Shown: piece after piece, positions 1-11,270 of the stretch
Position numbering within the stretch: the first letter of the stretch is position 1
Layout: every line of letters starts with the position of its first letter
NCBI GenBank assembly: GCA_949358305.1
Contig: OX442315.1
Coordinates: forward strand, 25,942,427-26,006,426
Direction of reading: 5' to 3'
Origin: Strigamia acuminata
Lineage: Eukaryota; Arthropoda; Chilopoda; Geophilomorpha; Linotaeniidae
Length of the DNA: 64,000 nt
Translations under genes and position numbers: made by a program
The notes under the pieces: model-generated
Told to the model about the DNA's origin: nothing
The model's database searches: none
What the model saw: the letters and a program-made list of their open reading frames with translations, nothing else

Positions 1-66
1 CAAGTAAAACATGCCAGTTTGAGTGCGATACGTAATTTTATACTTTAATTTAATTGTTTTTTACAG

Positions 67-2672
67 GGTGAATTATCAAGCACTTGTGGTGACGACATCA
101 TCCTTGAAGAACATCGCGGATAAAGGATTAATTAAAAATTGCCTTTCACAATTGGGAGGTCATTTTGTTTTGGACTGGAAAATAGACAACACTCACCTCA
201 TTATGTCGAGTCTTGTTGTGACAATTAAAGCTGTCTGCGCCCTGCTTAGTGCCAAGCCTATAGTTACACCTCAGTATTTAGAAGAATTATTGAAATTCCT
301 TGGAAATGGAGGCGCAGAACCTAAACTTAAAGAGTATTGTAGTAAAAAAAATCAAACAATAGTATTTAAAAACTTATTTGTTTATCCATTCTTTCCAGTT
401 ATTTGCCGCAGCTAGGTGAAGCTACTTTAATCGACCAAAATATTGATTTTACACCTTCTGAGATTAGAAAAAAATTATTCATAGGAAAGACATTTTTGTT
501 CGCAAGCTCTAAGCAAGTTAGTTCCTACCTTTGAATAATAAAGGAGAATTAATATTACGTTATTGTTTTTATTTATAATTCTAGGAGTCAAAACTTAAGT
601 TACCAATTAATTTAGGAGGCGGTGAAACTGTTTTGATTTCATCCCCACCAATCGCTTGTTATTTGGGCCGACCTGGAGTTTGTGTTGTAAATCCCTCTGA
701 GCCTGCAACACAATCGTCAGTTAATTCGTGGATCCAATCAGCTGAGAAAACTTTAAAAAGGTTGCAAAAGCATAGAAGATTTTATGCGTTTTAATTTTTT
801 AAAAATAAAATGGGAAAATTCTCTGTTGAAGGCACAGTAGACGGTTGATTCCTGAGTCTGAGATTGGACTGGCAGCTGTGTACTGCTCAACTGAAAAATA
901 CTGCAATCCTGATTTTCAAATTGGTATTTTAAGTTTAAATGAATTAATAATATTGTTAAATTATTATACATATGTATATTTTAAAATTTAGTGCCTGAAA
1001 CGATGAATCTTACATCGCAAACTCAAATTGGAGACACGCAATCAAGGTAACAACTTAATACTTTGTTTAATCACAATTTTTATATTTATATCTGATCAGT
1101 TTATTTTCGGCAAGCGGAAATAATGCAGAATCACTGAGTGGGTTATCTCCGGTAATTTAATTGAACGTAAGGGTTTGTAACTGCTTAATGCTCTGGTGTT
1201 GTCTGCCATCTGGTGTAGGTAGCTGAAACGTTTCGCCAGAAATCACTCCGAAGTACGCCGTCCGTACATACAAATATAAGAAAACAGTAATTTGAACCTA
1301 TAATTAAATTCTTACATTCTTTATTTTATTTTAAATTTTTTTTCCAGTTCAAGAAACCATGAAGATAATGCTGTTCACCGTTCGAAAATTCCGCGACTCG
1401 AAAGTCATGCCGAAGAAGATGAAGATTTATTTGGGGGTAAATTTGAATTTTGTTTGAATGCGTTTGTTTAAACTAATATAAAAATCCAGATCCAAATGAG
1501 TCGATTCAAGTAATCAATGAAGAGGGCGAAGAAAACATGGAGGTAGAAACAATCACGCTAGATTATGTACCACCAACAGCCCCAACACCAATGAACAAAA
1601 GCCCCAGCGAAGAATCACAAGAAATCGATATTTCTTTTGCTAATAGTAATTGGACACCTGGTAAACAACCTAACCTAGAATCAACTCGAAAACCGGTAAT
1701 TTAAATTCACAACTTTTTTGTTATTTAATTAAAATATTCAAAATTTAGGATGAAATTGAAAAGGACGTCAATATGGGAACATCGTCCCAAAATGAAAATA
1801 ATAATTTCACCATCATCGAGTACAAATCGTTAGTGATATTACCGGCCAGGCCGTACCGTCGTGAATTACGATTAAATGCCGGCGAAAACTTTAAGAATTT
1901 TAAAAAAGTAAATTAAAAAAAAAAAAAAAAATAGATAAATAAGTTAAAAGTTATTAATAAATAAATAAATTGTTAATTGGGATGCAGGCACAGCCATTAA
2001 AAAGTCGAAGCACCAACATATCCCAGACGGACATGGAAATGTATCAGAATCCTGATCATGAAATGACAATAGGTTGGACTCAGGATCACGCTCGCTTGGT
2101 AAAATTTACTTCTTTTAATCAGACAAAAAGTAATCAAAGTGTTATTGGAGTAACGAGTGAAGTTGCACTGTATCGGTGTAGCAGTGTTTATGGCCACCGT
2201 GTTTCATGACCCCTCCCAATTTGGACGCTCGACCCTCGAATCTAACTAACTGAGGGTTCTAGGGCTTTAATTACGAGTTTAATGTAGTGGAAATCGTTTC
2301 TCGCATCTTTTCAGACCACTGACCAGGGTACACAAGACGAAGATCTTTTCGAGTAAGTATTGCTCTAATGTCTTTCGATCCCATGAATTCTTCTGTCTTA
2401 ATCACTTAAGAAAAGTTTTTCAACTTGTTTCATTACGTGCGTGAGGGTAATGATGGAATTTATGCTTCAATGACAATCAATATATATTTAATTTTCAAAG
2501 AAATAGAAGCAAGGTTAAGAAAAAAATTTCTTGAGTGGGATAATGTTTTCCCGCACTGCACGGCACTGTACTGCGCTGCACTGCTTGATGAAAAATTAAT
2601 GAATTTGAAAAACAGTCCAAATTGTGTTTTCTTTTGTTCAGTTGGGAACCGAAGAGAAAGGGGAGACGTTAA
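67..2672 (+). CDS. NBN: Nibrin (Nbs1), 3' part: BRCT domains to C-terminus, 13 exons
   Basis: Nibrin is the scaffold subunit of the nuclear Mre11-Rad50-Nbs1 complex that senses DNA double-strand breaks and recruits ATM. Exons read from GT/AG sites with compatible phases: 67-333, 399-516, 585-787, 838-923, 992-1046, 1100-1151, 1219-1286, 1348-1436, 1490-1695, 1749-1907, 1988-2098, 2315-2352, 2642-2672 (TAA at 2670). They give 493 residues. Exon 1 encodes BRCT1 (motifs LGGHF, THLIM, KPIVTPQYLEELL). Exons 2-4 encode BRCT2 (FIGKTFLF, GGGE, WIQS, IPESEIGLA). Exons 5-9 encode an acidic, poorly conserved linker. Exon 10 holds the Mre11-binding motif (EYKSLVI, then NFKNFKK). Exons 12-13 give the ATM-binding tail, DEDLFDW followed by KRKGRR. 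The FHA domain lies off the left edge, so the gene is partial; base 67 is the third base of a split codon. The exon 1 and exon 3 donors (GTATTG, GTTTTA) are weak and least certain; for exon 3 an in-phase alternative donor lies at 761. Identity is very likely; exon ends are by eye. Confidence 0.9.
2554..2584 (+). repeat. Degenerate CACTG/CTGCA tandem inside nibrin intron 12
   Basis: Imperfect repeats of a CACTGCACTG-like unit lie in the last nibrin intron, about 60 bases before the final acceptor. No function is evident. Confidence 0.4.
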
Positions 2673-2880
2673 AATGAAAGCCATCAAGGAATTTTCGGAT
2701 CAACAAAGTGCCAAGTGGATGAAAGAGAAAACACTTTTCCTTGCCTAAATACGGGGGCAAACATTTGTATTGCTCGCAAATTTAAATTCACGACGACAAG
2801 CGACAACGTCAGAAAAGTTTTAATAATTCACTGCTCAGAAAGCATGAAATGTGTCATGAAAATTTATTGTGGCGCGAGCA

Positions 2881-2886
2881 AATAAA
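2881..2886 (+). other. Candidate nibrin poly(A) signal AATAAA
   Basis: An AATAAA hexamer lies 209 bases past the nibrin stop at 2670-2672, followed by T-rich sequence. It would give a short 3' UTR. Another AATAAA at 2991 is an alternative. Confidence 0.45.
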
Positions 2887-3179
2887 TATTTTTTCAATAC
2901 CACATTCTCTTATTCTCTTTCACTTCTTCAAACTTTGATTCGTCTAGCCAATTTTGTCAATTTTTTTTATTATGTAATGCAGTTTTGTGGAATAAATGCA
3001 CTGATCCGACGACAGACACCAATGTTTCCTCAAACCCCTCAAACCTAAAGAATAATTGAATGCCGTATTCGTAATTATTTTTATTAATAATGACTTGTTT
3101 AACAAGATAACTCATATACCAGTTACCAGTTACCTCTTGGGCAATAAAAGAATGTGTTTAGTGTATAAGGATGCTTTTA

Positions 3180-3660
3180 CAGCTGTCAACTTAATGTTCG
3201 CTCAGATCCCAAGTTGTTGCTGTGGTTTAATGTGGCACGTGCACGTGGTAATGACCAGTGGCTTCCAATGTGGCGAGTGAAAAACGCGAAAACACCATCT
3301 GCGGCTATGACTGGGAAAGGAAAACGTATTGGATGCCGGGCTGCGAATGCTCAAGCGATACAAGAAAGCGCGGCAATGAAAAATCAGACACCATAGCGAG
3401 GCCACAATTGCTAGTAATTAAGATATGCAATTAAGCCCGCAGATCGGCCAGAAATCGCTGCCATTAGCACTAATTGAATTCGGACGTGTATCCCAACTCA
3501 AGATCTCAACCCGTTTCCCCCTTAACAGTTGATATTAAGCGCTCAAACCGTCACTCAATTCGCCCATTTTCATCCTCAATTATTAGTTTCTTGTTTGGCC
3601 TGTTAATGGCCAATTCCATCTTTCTTTTACTCGCCCAGGTGTTCGGTTCGGACTACGACT
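3180..3660. promoter_or_regulatory. Possible conserved noncoding island 3' of spalt
   Basis: This stretch is much less AT-rich than its surroundings and contains several TAATTA/AATTAAG homeodomain-type cores around 3410-3480. Three overlapping short reading frames of 60-74 codons on both strands look like shadows, not a gene. The enhancer call is inference from composition alone. Confidence 0.25.
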
Positions 3661-6634
3661 AATTGCTCTTTGTATCCTCACATTCACATTAACGAAATTT
3701 TGCCTGCACAAGAAAAGCTTGTCATCTTTAATTGAAAAATATCGAGTATGCGTTTAAATTCCTGCATCTGTTTCTGTAATTCTTAAGTTTAATTTGGTAC
3801 GTATTTAATTTAGTTTTGTTGTTCTGATCTGTGCGATTGGCTTAACTAAACCATAAAGGAATGTTTACGTTTACTAGTTTGCAAACCTGTAATAATACAG
3901 CTGCTGGCAAATACCGAGCATAACTTCTAACTGCGAGCGATTGACAAAAGCATTTACACTTCGCATCTCGCCCAAATTTTCACGCCATAAAATGAAATCG
4001 AATTCAACTGGCATTTTACATTTTTGCTGAATCATTCAATCTTCATTTATATCGCTCATTGCAAATTATAAACAGAAGATACGGTTAAAATCATTGCAAA
4101 GAATCTTTAAAATTTTCTGCGAGTTCAAGATTAATGTCATTCCTTGTCCTTGATTAATCTGGTGAACAAAAGTGACAATCTTATTTTTTTTTCTCTGAAA
4201 ACAGGATTTTTTATTTTCTGGAACTTTCATCAGTATGACAAAATAGAAAGCTAGTCTAGAGCATCCCTCCCAGGTTGGGTGAATAAACTCAACACTTTTC
4301 GTGAAACGAAGAAGAAAGTGTTACAACAAAGAAACGAAACGTTAAACATAAAAATAAACAAGGTGAATTGAAATTTTTTTTTTTTTTTATGTCGAATAAC
4401 TAAAATAGAATTAAATCACAATATTACACAACACTCACCACCAAAATATATAGCTATTATGAATTACAAAAAATAGCTTTTTCGCCTTGTTATTTATTTT
4501 GGAGATGAATGCTGAAGGTTTGGTAATGTAAAATGCAAATAAATGCCATACTAAACAAAAAATAAAAACAAAAATAATCAGTGATTATAAACTTCTACAC
4601 AAAAACATACTTTTTTTTTTAATATACATCTCTTTTTCTTATAAGATCTTATCAATGTTAGGAGCCCTTCTTTGCTTAGAAAAGTACATGGAATGATCAA
4701 GAAAAATAATTTAATTTTTTTTTTAATTCAAACACTTGGACAATATATAGATATATATATATATACATCTCAGAAGTAATTAATCGAAAACTCCGAATAT
4801 TTTTATGTCATTGATGTGGAATGGAAGAAATACATATAGTTTGTTTGATTGAAGTAATGGTCAATGTTTGGCAAGTATTGCCTCGGTTCAGAAAATTTAC
4901 ATCAGATTTACATTAAGTGAAGTAATTAAGAGTTCCGAATTAAAGTAACACTTTTGAAATATTGCTCAAAATTGTGAAACAGATCACGGTAAACAGAGAA
5001 GGGTCCTTAAACATCTCATCATTTCATTTCTTAACTTAAAATACAAGCAAAAAATATGGAAAAAATTATGAATAAATTATAATAATTGATAACTTTTTAC
5101 AAATTTCGGATAATAGAATAAATTTAAAAAAGATTGGTAGGGAAGTACAAGATTTCAAAACATTAAAATGCACTTAAAAATATTTTTTTTTTCAAAAAAA
5201 ACTTACAACCGTTTTCTCAAAGTTTAAAATGTGACCAGATTAAAAAAAGAAAAAGAAAAAAAAAGTCAAGTCATAAAACCAAAATCTCAAGTAGTTAAAA
5301 AATTAAATATTAACCAATAAAACAACACTCCATTTGGTTCTATTTTTTCTTGTATTACATTTATACATGATATGATTCCTGAATCGTTATTAAAAGTAGT
5401 GGAAACAATTGTTAAACCTGCTCTAAAGTTTCACTGATAAATTAAAAGGAAAAAAAGAATTCTCGTGTAGAGAATTTATTTTCTCTCTTTTGAGTTTAAA
5501 ATGCATCTAGTTTATCAATACATCGCAATGACGCATGTTCAGTGTTTCCGCTTTCGTATTATTATTAGAATTAATTTTTTTGTGCAAATAATTACAGATT
5601 TGTTTCAAAGGCAATGTGCAAAGACCATGGTTGGGATGCATTAAACAAAAAGTAGACATTTTTGAGTTTAAATGGGAGCAAGGAACTTTAGACTCGAGCC
5701 ATCTCCCAGGCTTAAACAAAAATTATAAACCTGAGAGAAATTTGTCGTTTAAGTTGTGAGAAAGCTCCAAACAGTTGCCAAACGTTTCTTGTGTACAATA
5801 TTTTTGTCACTGACATTTAGAATAGGAAGAGTATTTTATAATAAAAAAAAACAAAAAAAAAAACAAAAAACAAAATCAAAGAAACATAAAATCAAATAAG
5901 GATAAAAAATCAAGTAAAATACAAAAAAATCATCTTTTTCACCAGAAGAAACTTTTCTTAAGATTTCATTATACTTTGTACACAGCAATGGGCATAAGAA
6001 TAGGACAAAAAACATATTACATCATCCTCTGCGTATAACAACTGGTACAGAAATGTTAAGAGGGGGAAAAGGCGCAAATTACCCACTGACATTGACAGCA
6101 CAAAGCAGTTCTGAGGAAAAAAAATGAAACTGTTCCCACACTACTAACAGTCGCTAAGACACTGTTCTTGTTACTAAACACTAGCCAACTGGCAGGACAT
6201 TGAAAACAAGGGTTTAAAAAACACACGAGGTATTCAATATGGTTGGCAAAATTTTTCATTTCAGTTCTCTTATTAGCTTTAATTAATCCACGTTCATTAT
6301 TGTCTTACTAATTATTCAGCTTTGATATTTACAAGAAAAAAAAGGAAAGCTATATTTGGCAACAGTCACACACACAGAAAAATTAAGCACTTCACATGTC
6401 AACTGCATTGCAGCGCCGATATTGGAGATTAAAGTCATTCAACAAAGTCACTTTTCCTACACGAATAACAGCAGTTTGGCTCAGTGGCACATTTAACACA
6501 TTCATAATGCCCATAAGAAATTCAAGGCTTTTAACATATACCAGGACTTGTGAGATTAAAAATGATCAACTACTGCCTAATTTTAAGTTTGTTTTAAAAG
6601 CTAAAATTTGGTTACAATTTAACTTGCCATTATT

Positions 6635-6668
6635 AAATTAAAATTAAAATTAAAATTAAAATCAAAAT
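6635..6668. repeat. (AAATT)n short tandem repeat
   Basis: About six copies of an AAATT/AAAAT unit. It lies within the likely spalt 3' UTR. Confidence 0.7.
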
Positions 6669-6692
6669 ATTTCCGTTTTTTTTTTTTTAATA

Positions 6693-6698
6693 TTTATT
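6693..6698 (-). other. Candidate proximal spalt poly(A) signal
   Basis: TTTATT on the plus strand reads AATAAA on the minus strand, 209 bases beyond the spalt stop codon at 6907-6909. It would give the shortest of several possible 3' UTRs. Confidence 0.3.
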
Positions 6699-6906
6699 TT
6701 AAGTTTGCATCTAAAATCACTAAACATGTACGTCCTGATTTCTGACTTCCGTCGGTCAAATGAAACTGCACAATCATAGCCAAAAGCAAATTTACCGTTC
6801 TGTTAAGGTCATAAAATGTTTACTAACGACTAGGAAATAGGAACCGATTTGATGGTCGATTGTAGCAGACCCGTCATGTACGTTAAGAAATGATTTTCGC
6901 TTAAAG

Positions 6907-9900
6907 TTATGCAGCCAAATTTTCCGAATGAGGGCTGCGCTGATGTCCATCATCGTTCATCTCCATCTTGTAATGGGCCTGCAAGTGTAGTTCCAGTTCG
7001 GGTGGTGACGCACACACTTTACTACATAAGTTGCAAGCCAATTTCCAAACCCACGATGCGTTTTTAGACATGTCAGTCGGTTGTTCGTCATGACGAGAAA
7101 GTGGTGAATGTTGAGGTCCTTTGGAAGTTGGTGGTAATAAAGGATGGTGTTCGTTGATCTGAGAAGACTTTTTACTTAAATTGAGTTCAGGCATAGTCAT
7201 GGATGCTGCTGTGGAAGTCGGAGTGGTCAATTGGGCTGTACTTTTGACCATCGTTGATAATTCATTCGCTCCAATGCCAGTACTGACAGGGACGATTCCC
7301 ATTGGAGGCGACGTGAGTCCACCATTATTCATTGCAGCACTCTGGATGACTGAAATCTCGTTCACTTTGGTGGCGAGACCGTTCATGAATGGGGCTGCCA
7401 TAAAGGGAAAGTAGAGATCAGGACGACGTTGCATGAATTCGTTGTCTTTAGCTGTCATGGGAATGGGTGGCAATTCGATCGACATTCGTCGACCACGGCG
7501 TGACGTGCCATTGTTCCACATGTGCGTTCCCATGTGCACCTTCAGGTTGCCTTTCGTGGTGAAGGCGCGTTCACAGATGGTGCACTTGAACGGCTTGTCA
7601 CCGGTATGCGTTCGCATGTGAATCTGTAGAGCGCTGGCACTAGAGAAATTCTTATGACACACGTGACATAGGTGCTTCGGTAGTCCCGGAGGTCGTTTAG
7701 GAATCGGAGTAAGCGTGTCGCTGCAATTGCTATCCTGATGCGATCGTTTTAAATTAATTTCTGGCGCGATAGGAACATTTGGTGGCGATGCACCTGGGCT
7801 GTGGTTGTTGTTGTTCTCACCTCCCGATTGCTGCTGCTGCTGCTGCTGTTGCAGTTGCTGCTGCTGCTGCTGCTGGGGCGGTGTCAGCTGATGCTGGTGA
7901 CGTGCTGCATTGCTGTTGTTGGCATTCGTCTGGTTACTATCAAACAATTGTGGCGGCAAATCTCTAATCTTGTGAGTCAACATGTGTTGCTTCATGTTAC
8001 CTTTGGTTGAAAATGCTCTGTCACAGGCGTTACACTTAAAGGGTCTCTCTTTCGTGTGACTGCGGTAGTGAATTTCCAACGCACTGTTACACGCAAAGGT
8101 CTTGAAGCAAATGTTGCAAGTTGTGTTGTTCAGGCGGCCACCTGGGCTAGATAGAAGATGAGGTGGCAAGGGGATGCCTGAAAATGAGGTTGGTAAAGAA
8201 ATAGAGTCCGAAACGATTGACGTGATGACTGAAGTTTTGGGCGTTAAGTCCAAAGCGCCAGACATTAAAGTTTCAGAAGTGGCCGTACTGATAACACTAG
8301 CAGGACTATGAGCTGCCGAAATTGTGTGTGATGCACTAGACGCGGTCACACCCGGGCTTGGAGACTCCACCTTAATCGCTGGACTACATCCTCTCTCTTC
8401 CACTGGAGATCCATCGTGATGATTTCGGCCAGATGAGTGGTGAATATTATCATCAGGCGATTTGTCGCCATTCTGGGCAGAATCTTCATTCAGAGATAGA
8501 GATGAGCTGTCGTCCTGGTGGTGAACGCTTTCACTTAAGTTCATTAAGCTACTGTAACTCGACAAATGAGGTGGAATAGGTGTGTTGATGCCTTTGACAT
8601 GATTTTCTAGGGCTGCCAATGAGGTAGAAAAGGTAGGAACAATTGTTGATGCGGGAACGCTGTGCATTATTTCAGAATTTAATTTGCAGACGACACTCTC
8701 TCCATCGCTAGACTTCTCACCTTCTGACAGTGACGAACTACTCTTAATGACGCTCTCGGATTCAGATGTGCGTAAATCTGACGCTTGAGGACCTGGCGAT
8801 ACTCCCGGTGACATGAGATGTGGTGGGACAGGACAGGGTTTCATCATAGCCGATGGCATCAGACTGATCTGAGCCGAATTTCCCATTGATGTTGGCGAGT
8901 GCATCATGTGGGGGAGGGCAGGATGCAGTGTGGGCGGATATTCTTTAATTTCTGCCGCCTGTATCTGTTCTGGACTGAGTTCAGTCGGTTCACCCGTGTG
9001 CATACGAATGTGTTGTTGAAGAACGAGTGCATTGGTGAATTTCTTATGACAGACGGGACATTGGTGGAGTACTCTCATGGGCGGTTTGGCCCGATGCACG
9101 CCCATGTGTGTCTTCAGGTTGCCCTTGGTGGTGAAGGCTCGGCCACAGATCTTACACTTGAACGGTCGCTCGCCCGTGTGAGTGCGGTAGTGCATCTGGA
9201 GAGCGCTCTTACAGCTGAGCACACGGTGGCAGATAACGCACTGATTGGGATCACTAAGCTTATGCTCGATGTTATCCACGAGCTGTTGTAGCTTCGAGGT
9301 TTCCGAGGTCTTTGTAATCTCAATCAGGCTCTCCCAGGAGTTGTCATTGCTGCCAGGCTTCGGCAATAATGGCGTGTAAACTGCAGGATCGAGTGCGGGT
9401 TCCGTCAGGGGCAACGTGGACATATGTAGTGCATTCGAGGCATTCAGCGTCGCCAGAGAATGGTTGCTGGAAAAAGTGGGTGTCGAAGAGATGGGTTGGA
9501 GGGAACTGAACGAGGTGATGGGTGTGTGGGAAGAATGATGGTGCGAATGGGAATGAGAATGGGAATGGGAATGGTGGTGGTGGTGATGGGAATGGGAAGA
9601 GTGGTGGGAATGGTGTCGAGATGAGGGTGAAGCAGCGTGCGAATGCGAATGCGAGGATTTGGCTAAATCTGTCGGAGACATGACAACATCATTTTTGCCT
9701 AAAATTGTGCTATCTTTGCTCGACTCGTCAATGTTAGTTGGCGACACAGATTTAACCCTATCCTCACTTTTAAGTGACAGCGCGGGAGACATTGATCTGT
9801 CGACCGAATTGTCCCGTGAGTCCTCACTAAGCGTCATAGCTTTGCTGACACTTGCTGGAGATTCGCTGCTTCGACAAAGGTTTGGCAAATTTGATTCGTT

Positions 9901-11270
9901 CGGGAAAGAGGGGAGAAGGGTGGGTGCCGTGGAAGGAGGTTTATGACCCAAATCTAAAGGACCGGGGATGGGAGACTGACGGGAGAGTTGGGGAGGCAAA
10001 GGTGAGAGCGACAGACCTGGATAATTAGGCCGTTCGCTCGGGGCATTGGATCTATGCTGGGGTGCCTCGTGGGGCATGAGTGGTGGGTGGAAACGGTCCA
10101 TGTGTTCGGGGACAGGATTTGGGTTCATCTTAATGTGTGGGTATTTTGCCTTATGACGCTGAAAGTGCACTTTCAGGTTACCCTTGGTGGAGAACCTGTT
10201 GCCGCACACGTTACATTTGAAGGGGCGCTCTCCAGTGTGCGATCGGATGTGGATCTGCAGGGCACTATCACTACCAAACACCTTTCCGCAGAATCGGCAT
10301 CGATGCTTGAAGAACGGCTCTTCATTTCGGTTAGTTGCAGATTTACTGTCGCAAGAACCATTTGATGGTTTGCCTTTGCTAAAGTCTAAACCATTTGCCA
10401 AAAGTCCTTGGCTTGCATTGTTGAGCACTTGTTGTGCACTCCTCTGTAGCAGTTCCAGCGAGTTGGGTTGATTCAACTCGATGGACGACGTTGCCATAGA
10501 AGATATACTAGCCGTTGTTGATGTCGACGTGATGGCGCTCGTGCTCACCAAGTTCAGCGCCGAGTTTGTACCATTTCCGTTCAAGCTAGCAGCTGAAAGT
10601 AAACTTGTCCCACTGCTACTGCTGCTGTTGTTTCCTCCCTTCTGCGTTTCCAACTGTTGCTGAAGTTGCTGAATCAACTGCAATTGCAAAAGTTGCTGCT
10701 GCTGCAGCGTGTACAAAGTCGATTGCAAAACTCCAAAGTCTTGTGGTGGAAAGCCATTTCCATTAGTCAAACTGCTCAACGAGAACTGAGCCACAGCCAC
10801 TTTAGTGTTGTGAAGCGCTTCTAATGTCACGTTTGAATCGGACAATCCGTGCAATGAGAGCGGCAGAGGAAACGAAGACATGTGATTGTGATTGGCCAAA
10901 CTCAGGCCAGCCCTGGCCATCATCTCTTTTTCTATCATCAAATCGCCATTGTCGTCGATCTTTCCATCAAAGTCTTTATCGAAATTCAGATTGTTGTTTT
11001 CGATGTCATCGGTTTGTTTGTTGTTACTCAAATCACCGTTGAACTCCAAATCTCGATAGTACGAGCTCCTGTTGAACGAGCTGAGATCCTCTTGATCCGA
11101 GGTGGCTGCATCTTGGCCAAATTCATCGTTAACAATGACCACGATGCGTTTGCGGCTGCATTTCTTTTTGTGCCCCAAAAAGTCCGATAGTTCGACGAAC
11201 TCTGCTCGACATCTGCCGCACACATGTTCGTCACCTCCATCCTCTTCACTTTGAGAATCCTGCGTATCAT
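6907..11270 (-). CDS. sal: Spalt/SALL zinc-finger transcription factor, coding exon 2
   Basis: This exon encodes all but the first 25 residues of a 1479-residue Spalt family protein, a nuclear DNA-binding regulator, mostly a repressor. It is open upstream to a TTTAATACAG acceptor; the first two bases (AT) complete a codon begun in exon 1. Full-length order: an N-terminal C2HC finger (CGRCRAEF, about residue 43-63), a conserved block with [16 protein letters not shown], then a Gln-rich segment (about 210-235; the oligomerisation region in the family). C2H2 pair 1 is at about 348-398. Pair 2 plus its attached third finger is at about 700-785, pair 3 at about 1072-1124 and pair 4 at about 1225-1275. 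The second finger of each pair has the family's SAL box (F[ST]TKGN[LM]K). A last single C2H2 finger (CNLCSKVC then HLQAH) sits near the C-terminus. There is a His/Ser run at about 575-605 and a poly-Gln run at about 1156-1172. No break was seen. Symbol is by family; a salm/salr distinction cannot be made. Confidence 0.95.
7829..7877 (-). repeat. Coding CAG/CAA repeat (poly-Gln) in spalt
   Basis: An interrupted trinucleotide repeat, CTG/TTG on the plus strand, encodes a poly-Gln run between finger pairs 3 and 4. The reverse frame gives Leu/Ala-rich shadow reading frames that are not genes. Confidence 0.85.
9535..9625 (-). repeat. Coding His/Ser repeat in spalt
   Basis: A GAATGG/GGTGGT-type repeat on the plus strand encodes alternating His and Ser and a run of His on the minus strand, between finger pairs 1 and 2. 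Such tracts are common in nuclear regulators and vary in length. Confidence 0.85.

Larger units (their letters stand above)
2887..6906. other. Tail-to-tail intergenic region and probable spalt 3' UTR
   Basis: No gene is recognised here. Nibrin (plus) and spalt (minus) converge on this region. From about 3700 to 6900 the DNA is very AT-rich with many A or T runs, which suits a long spalt 3' UTR read on the minus strand. Minus-strand AATAAA hexamers occur at 6693-6698, 5475-5480 and 4493-4498, and the true cleavage site cannot be chosen by eye. Short reading frames here overlap one another in different frames and match no family known to me. Confidence 0.6.

Noticed and set aside
2425-2748. 107-codon plus-strand frame beginning MFHYVREG
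   Set aside because: It overlaps the last nibrin intron and final exon in another frame. The nibrin reading (splice sites plus conserved tail) explains the region better.
7779-8010. Ala/Leu-rich plus-strand frames
   Set aside because: They are reverse readings of the CAG repeat in spalt.
11221-11223. GTG at 11223-11221 as a start for spalt
   Set aside because: The frame is open upstream to a good acceptor and a matching first exon with an ATG exists 25 kb away.
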